NCBI RefSeq assembly: GCF_009905605.1
Contig: NZ_JAAAKZ010000013.1
Span: 1-64,000, forward strand
Direction: 5' to 3'
DNA: 64,000 nt
From: Runella sp. CRIBMP
Lineage (GTDB): Bacteria > Bacteroidota > Bacteroidia > Cytophagales > Spirosomataceae
The number at the start of each line of letters is the position of its first letter. Within the stretch, counting starts at the first letter, position 1. The position numbers and the translations under genes were made by a program. Shown in pieces: positions 61,675 through 64,000 of this stretch. The notes under the pieces are model-generated. The model saw nothing but the letters and a program-made list of their open reading frames with translations, had not been told where the DNA came from and did no database searches.

Positions 61675-62649
61675 ATGTCTTTTTTTAAACTCAATTCCGT
61701 TTCAAAAATATACCAAAAACAATGGGTCGTCAAAGAAGTTAGCTTTGCGCTTTTTGAAGGTGAAATCTTTGGTTTACTGGGCGAAAGCGGATCTGGCAAA
61801 AGCACCTTACTCCGTATTGCGGCGGGATTATTGGACCCCGACGAAGGGGACGTTTGGCTTCAGGGACAAAAATTACGCCTTGCTAGCGACCAGCTCATCC
61901 CGGGCCATCCCGACATCAAAATTGTTCATCAAGACTATAATCTTTCGGCACCGTTGACGGTCCGGGAGAACATAAATTATGCGTTGCGGTATTACGAAAA
62001 AGCCTACCGCAACGAACGGGTAGACGAATTACTCCAGCTTTGTCAACTGGAATCCGTGGCCGAACATCCCGCCAAATCGCTCTCAGGTGGCGAAAAACAG
62101 CGCACCGCCATTGCCCGGGCTTTGGCCGAAGAAGCCAAAGTATTGCTGTTGGATGAGCCTTTTGCCCATTTGGACTTACCCAACCGTCGCCGCCTCACCG
62201 AAACCATTCGAGAGCTGGCCGAACAAACGGGCATTGCCTGCATTTTTGTCACCCACGACGCCAATGATGCCCTCAGCCTCTCTACGCGCATGGGTATTTT
62301 ACAACATGGAAATTTGATTCAGCTCGGTACGCCTGAAGCCATTTATCATTCACCCGCCGATGCCTACGTGGCCGAACTGACGGGCGAAATAAATCTGTTG
62401 GATGCAGATTTTTTCAAAAACCATATCCATTCTCACCTCCCCGATGGCCGGCTCGCCATTCGGCCCGAAAAACTCACGCTCTCCCTTTCGCCTACCATTT
62501 ATGGGGTAGAAAGTGTGGTAAAACGGGTAGTATTTGAAGGAAGTCACTACAAAATATACCTTCAAGCGGGGCCGCAACTCCTCAAAGTTTATCACGATGA
62601 AGTGGTGCCTTTGGAAAAATCAGTATTTGTTGATTTTCGTACTTTCTAA
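61675..62649 (+). CDS. ABC transporter ATP-binding protein
   Basis: The protein has about 324 residues from ATG 61675. The nucleotide-binding domain is complete: Walker A LLGESGSGKST, Q-loop VHQDYNLSA, signature LSGGEKQRTAIARAL, Walker B KVLLLDEPFAHLD and H-loop VTHDAND. A C-terminal domain of about 90 residues (after residue 235) resembles the TOBE-like regulatory tail of MalK/PotA/FbpC-type importers. No permease or binding protein gene is adjacent, so it is an orphan ATPase here. The substrate is unknown. Confidence 0.9.
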   Translation: MSFFKLNSVSKIYQKQWVVKEVSFALFEGEIFGLLGESGSGKSTLLRIAAGLLDPDEGDVWLQGQKLRLASDQLIPGHPDIKIVHQDYNLSAPLTVRENINYALRYYEKAYRNERVDELLQLCQLESVAEHPAKSLSGGEKQRTAIARALAEEAKVLLLDEPFAHLDLPNRRRLTETIRELAEQTGIACIFVTHDANDALSLSTRMGILQHGNLIQLGTPEAIYHSPADAYVAELTGEINLLDADFFKNHIHSHLPDGRLAIRPEKLTLSLSPTIYGVESVVKRVVFEGSHYKIYLQAGPQLLKVYHDEVVPLEKSVFVDFRTF

Positions 62650-62780
62650 AATCGAATAAAGATAACCTTGAATACAGAGAAACTACAGAGATAAATCGCT
62701 ACTAGCGTACCACGGGGAAATAGATTTGGGGAGCATTGCAAATATACGTAATTTTCAGCAAAACTAAATAACCCTTCATC

Positions 62781-64000
62781 ATGCGATTTCTACCCTTTCT
62801 GGCCTTACTGGTTGGTTTTTGGGGCAACAGTAGCCACGCCTCGGCACAAGGCACTCGTCTGCTGCGTCAACCCACCGTCAGCGACCGCGCCATTGTCTTT
62901 GTATATGCCGACGACCTCTGGCTCGTTGACCGCGACGGCGGCAACGCCCAACGCCTCACCACCCACGAAGGCACCGAATCTCTCCCTCATTTTTCGCCCG
63001 ACGGTAGCCTGATTGCATTTTCGGCCCAGTACGCTGGCAACACCGACGTGTACGTTATTCCCGCCACTGGTGGCGAACCCAAACGCCTCACTTGGCATCC
63101 AGGTGAAGACGCGGTGCAGGGCTGGACTCCCGACGGGCAGAGTGTCGTTTTTCGTTCGGGGCGCAGTGGCTATCCAACCGCCATTGCTAAGTTTTTCAAA
63201 GTCAATGTTAAGGGCGGATTTCAAGAAGAACTGCCCATTCCGCAAGCCCACGCGGGAGAGATTTCGGACGATGGCCAAATGGCGGCCTACCAAACCATCG
63301 GCTTTTGGGACCCCGAATGGCGTAATTATCGCGGCGGACAGGCCCAACCCATCTGGATTGTAGACTTAAAAACCCTTACGCTCAAAACTACTCCTCAAAC
63401 CGACCGTGAGCGCCATACCGACCCCGTTTGGTATAAAGACATGGTCTATTTTCTTTCTGAGCGCGACTATGCCAACAATATTTGGTCGTTCAACCCCAAA
63501 ACCAATGAGCTGAAGCAGGTCACTTTTCACAAAGATTTTGACGTAAAAAGTCTGGATGCTTCCAATGACCGCATCGTGTATGAACAAGGAGGCTACCTCC
63601 ACCTGCTCGACCCGCAAACTGGGCAAGCCAAGCAACTGATAATCAACGTTCAGGGAGATTTTACGTGGGCATTGCCCCGCTGGCAAGATGTGCGCCCGTC
63701 GGCCCTGTTGAATGCGTCGCTTTCTCCCACGGGTAAACGGGCTTTGTTTGAATACCGAGGAGATATTTTTACCGTTCCCAAAGAAAACGGCGATTGGCGC
63801 AACATCAGCCACAGTTCAGGCGTGGCCGACCGCTCGCCTGTATGGTCGCCCAATGGTCAGAAGATTGCTTGGTTTTCGGACGCCAGCGGTGAATATCAGT
63901 TGATGATTTCGGACCAAGAAGGACTCGAAAAACCGCGCGCCGTGGCCTTACCCACTCCCACATTTTACTTTAAACCCCAATGGTCGCCCGATAGCAAATA
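62781..64000 (+). CDS. Tricorn-like S41 protease, N-terminal part, truncated by the window edge
   Basis: The frame is open from ATG 62781 to the right end of the window (406 codons seen). A Sec signal peptide (about 1-23) is followed by a beta-propeller of TolB/WD40-like blades with repeated motifs: DDLWLVDRDGGNAQRLTTHEG, LPHFSPDGSLIAFSA, AVQGWTPDGQSVVFRSG and SPVWSPNGQKIAWFSD. The order and the LLRQPTVSDRAIVFVYADDLWLV opening match tricorn-protease homologues that continue with PDZ and S41 serine protease domains. Those domains lie outside the window, so protease activity is inferred. The upstream gap 62650-62780 contains only an ACAGAGA-type repeat. Confidence 0.85.
   Translation, partial: MRFLPFLALLVGFWGNSSHASAQGTRLLRQPTVSDRAIVFVYADDLWLVDRDGGNAQRLTTHEGTESLPHFSPDGSLIAFSAQYAGNTDVYVIPATGGEPKRLTWHPGEDAVQGWTPDGQSVVFRSGRSGYPTAIAKFFKVNVKGGFQEELPIPQAHAGEISDDGQMAAYQTIGFWDPEWRNYRGGQAQPIWIVDLKTLTLKTTPQTDRERHTDPVWYKDMVYFLSERDYANNIWSFNPKTNELKQVTFHKDFDVKSLDASNDRIVYEQGGYLHLLDPQTGQAKQLIINVQGDFTWALPRWQDVRPSALLNASLSPTGKRALFEYRGDIFTVPKENGDWRNISHSSGVADRSPVWSPNGQKIAWFSDASGEYQLMISDQEGLEKPRAVALPTPTFYFKPQWSPDSK

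Noticed and set aside
62672-62692. ACAGAGA repeat ahead of the tricorn-like gene as a regulatory site
   Set aside because: It resembles common low-complexity intergenic tracts of this group, like the one at 104-146, and shows no promoter or operator symmetry.

Overview
The window looks like a chromosomal segment of a Bacteroidota bacterium of the order Cytophagales, most likely the Spirosomataceae (Runella-like). This is inferred from a GC content that looks moderate (mid-forties, by eye), a long 390-residue NusB, the order nusB-ytxH-DUF1573-yajC-ybbR-coaE, a gliding lipoprotein GldD, bacillithiol synthesis (BshA), a SusB-type GH97, an OMP_b-brl_3 TonB-linked receptor, and promoters of the TTTG-N17..20-TAnnTTTG type. 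No rRNA, tRNA, CRISPR array, prophage or insertion sequence was seen. Most genes are housekeeping or general metabolism.

Layout. 1-8.4 kb: glycyl-tRNA synthetase, a helix-hairpin-helix protein, a minus-strand set that makes UDP-glucuronate and then UDP-xylose (ugd, uxs) with a four-helix-bundle gene between them, an acyl-CoA dehydrogenase, and recA. 8.6-12.5 kb: the nusB to coaE operon. 12.5-19.5 kb: a CoA-transferase, an acidic protein of unknown function, a LysE exporter, a secreted intradiol-dioxygenase-like protein, an outer-membrane receptor, and an NHL-type protein followed 2 nt later by a small unknown gene. 19.6-22.5 kb: a LytS/LytTR two-component pair, then a 585-nt gap holding a textbook promoter, a 26-bp perfect palindrome and a 23-codon reading frame, then an AraC-type regulator. 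22.6-28.1 kb: acyl-CoA carboxylase beta, prephenate dehydrogenase, ribD, pyrG. 28.2-33.7 kb: DUF4230 protein, GH97 glucosidase, a PER-like class A beta-lactamase, and an oversized D-Ala-D-Ala-ligase-like ATP-grasp protein. 33.8-39.4 kb (minus strand): CtlX, arginine deiminase, a 5'-nucleotidase split into a Tat-exported catalytic half and a lipoprotein substrate-binding half, and bshA. 39.6-47.1 kb: UbiA prenyltransferase, TapB-like protein, gldD-birA, rsfS, ftsH, a YciI protein, rpsU, and a Ppx/GppA phosphatase. 47.1-64 kb: amidohydrolase, arabonate-type IlvD/Edd dehydratase, ABA4-like protein, cobalamin adenosyltransferase, ilvE, a glycosyltransferase, a TPR histidine kinase without a partner, an N-acyl-D-amino-acid deacylase, two adjacent M14 carboxypeptidase homologues (the second seems to have lost every catalytic residue), a lone ABC ATPase, and a tricorn-like S41 protease that runs off the right edge.

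No single gene cluster stands out as an unknown defence or biosynthetic system. The most unusual signals are: (1) a dispersed palindromic repeat with GTAGGGGC ends at four intergenic sites, which supplies the stop codon of two genes and intrinsic terminators for two others; (2) two intergenic hairpins whose stems are unrelated but whose loops are nearly the same; (3) the promoter-palindrome-leader-peptide arrangement ahead of the AraC gene; (4) the M14 enzyme/pseudoenzyme pair; and (5) the beta-lactamase next to an atypical ATP-grasp ligase. Most start codons were chosen from homology and signal-peptide logic, because Bacteroidota genes rarely carry Shine-Dalgarno sites.
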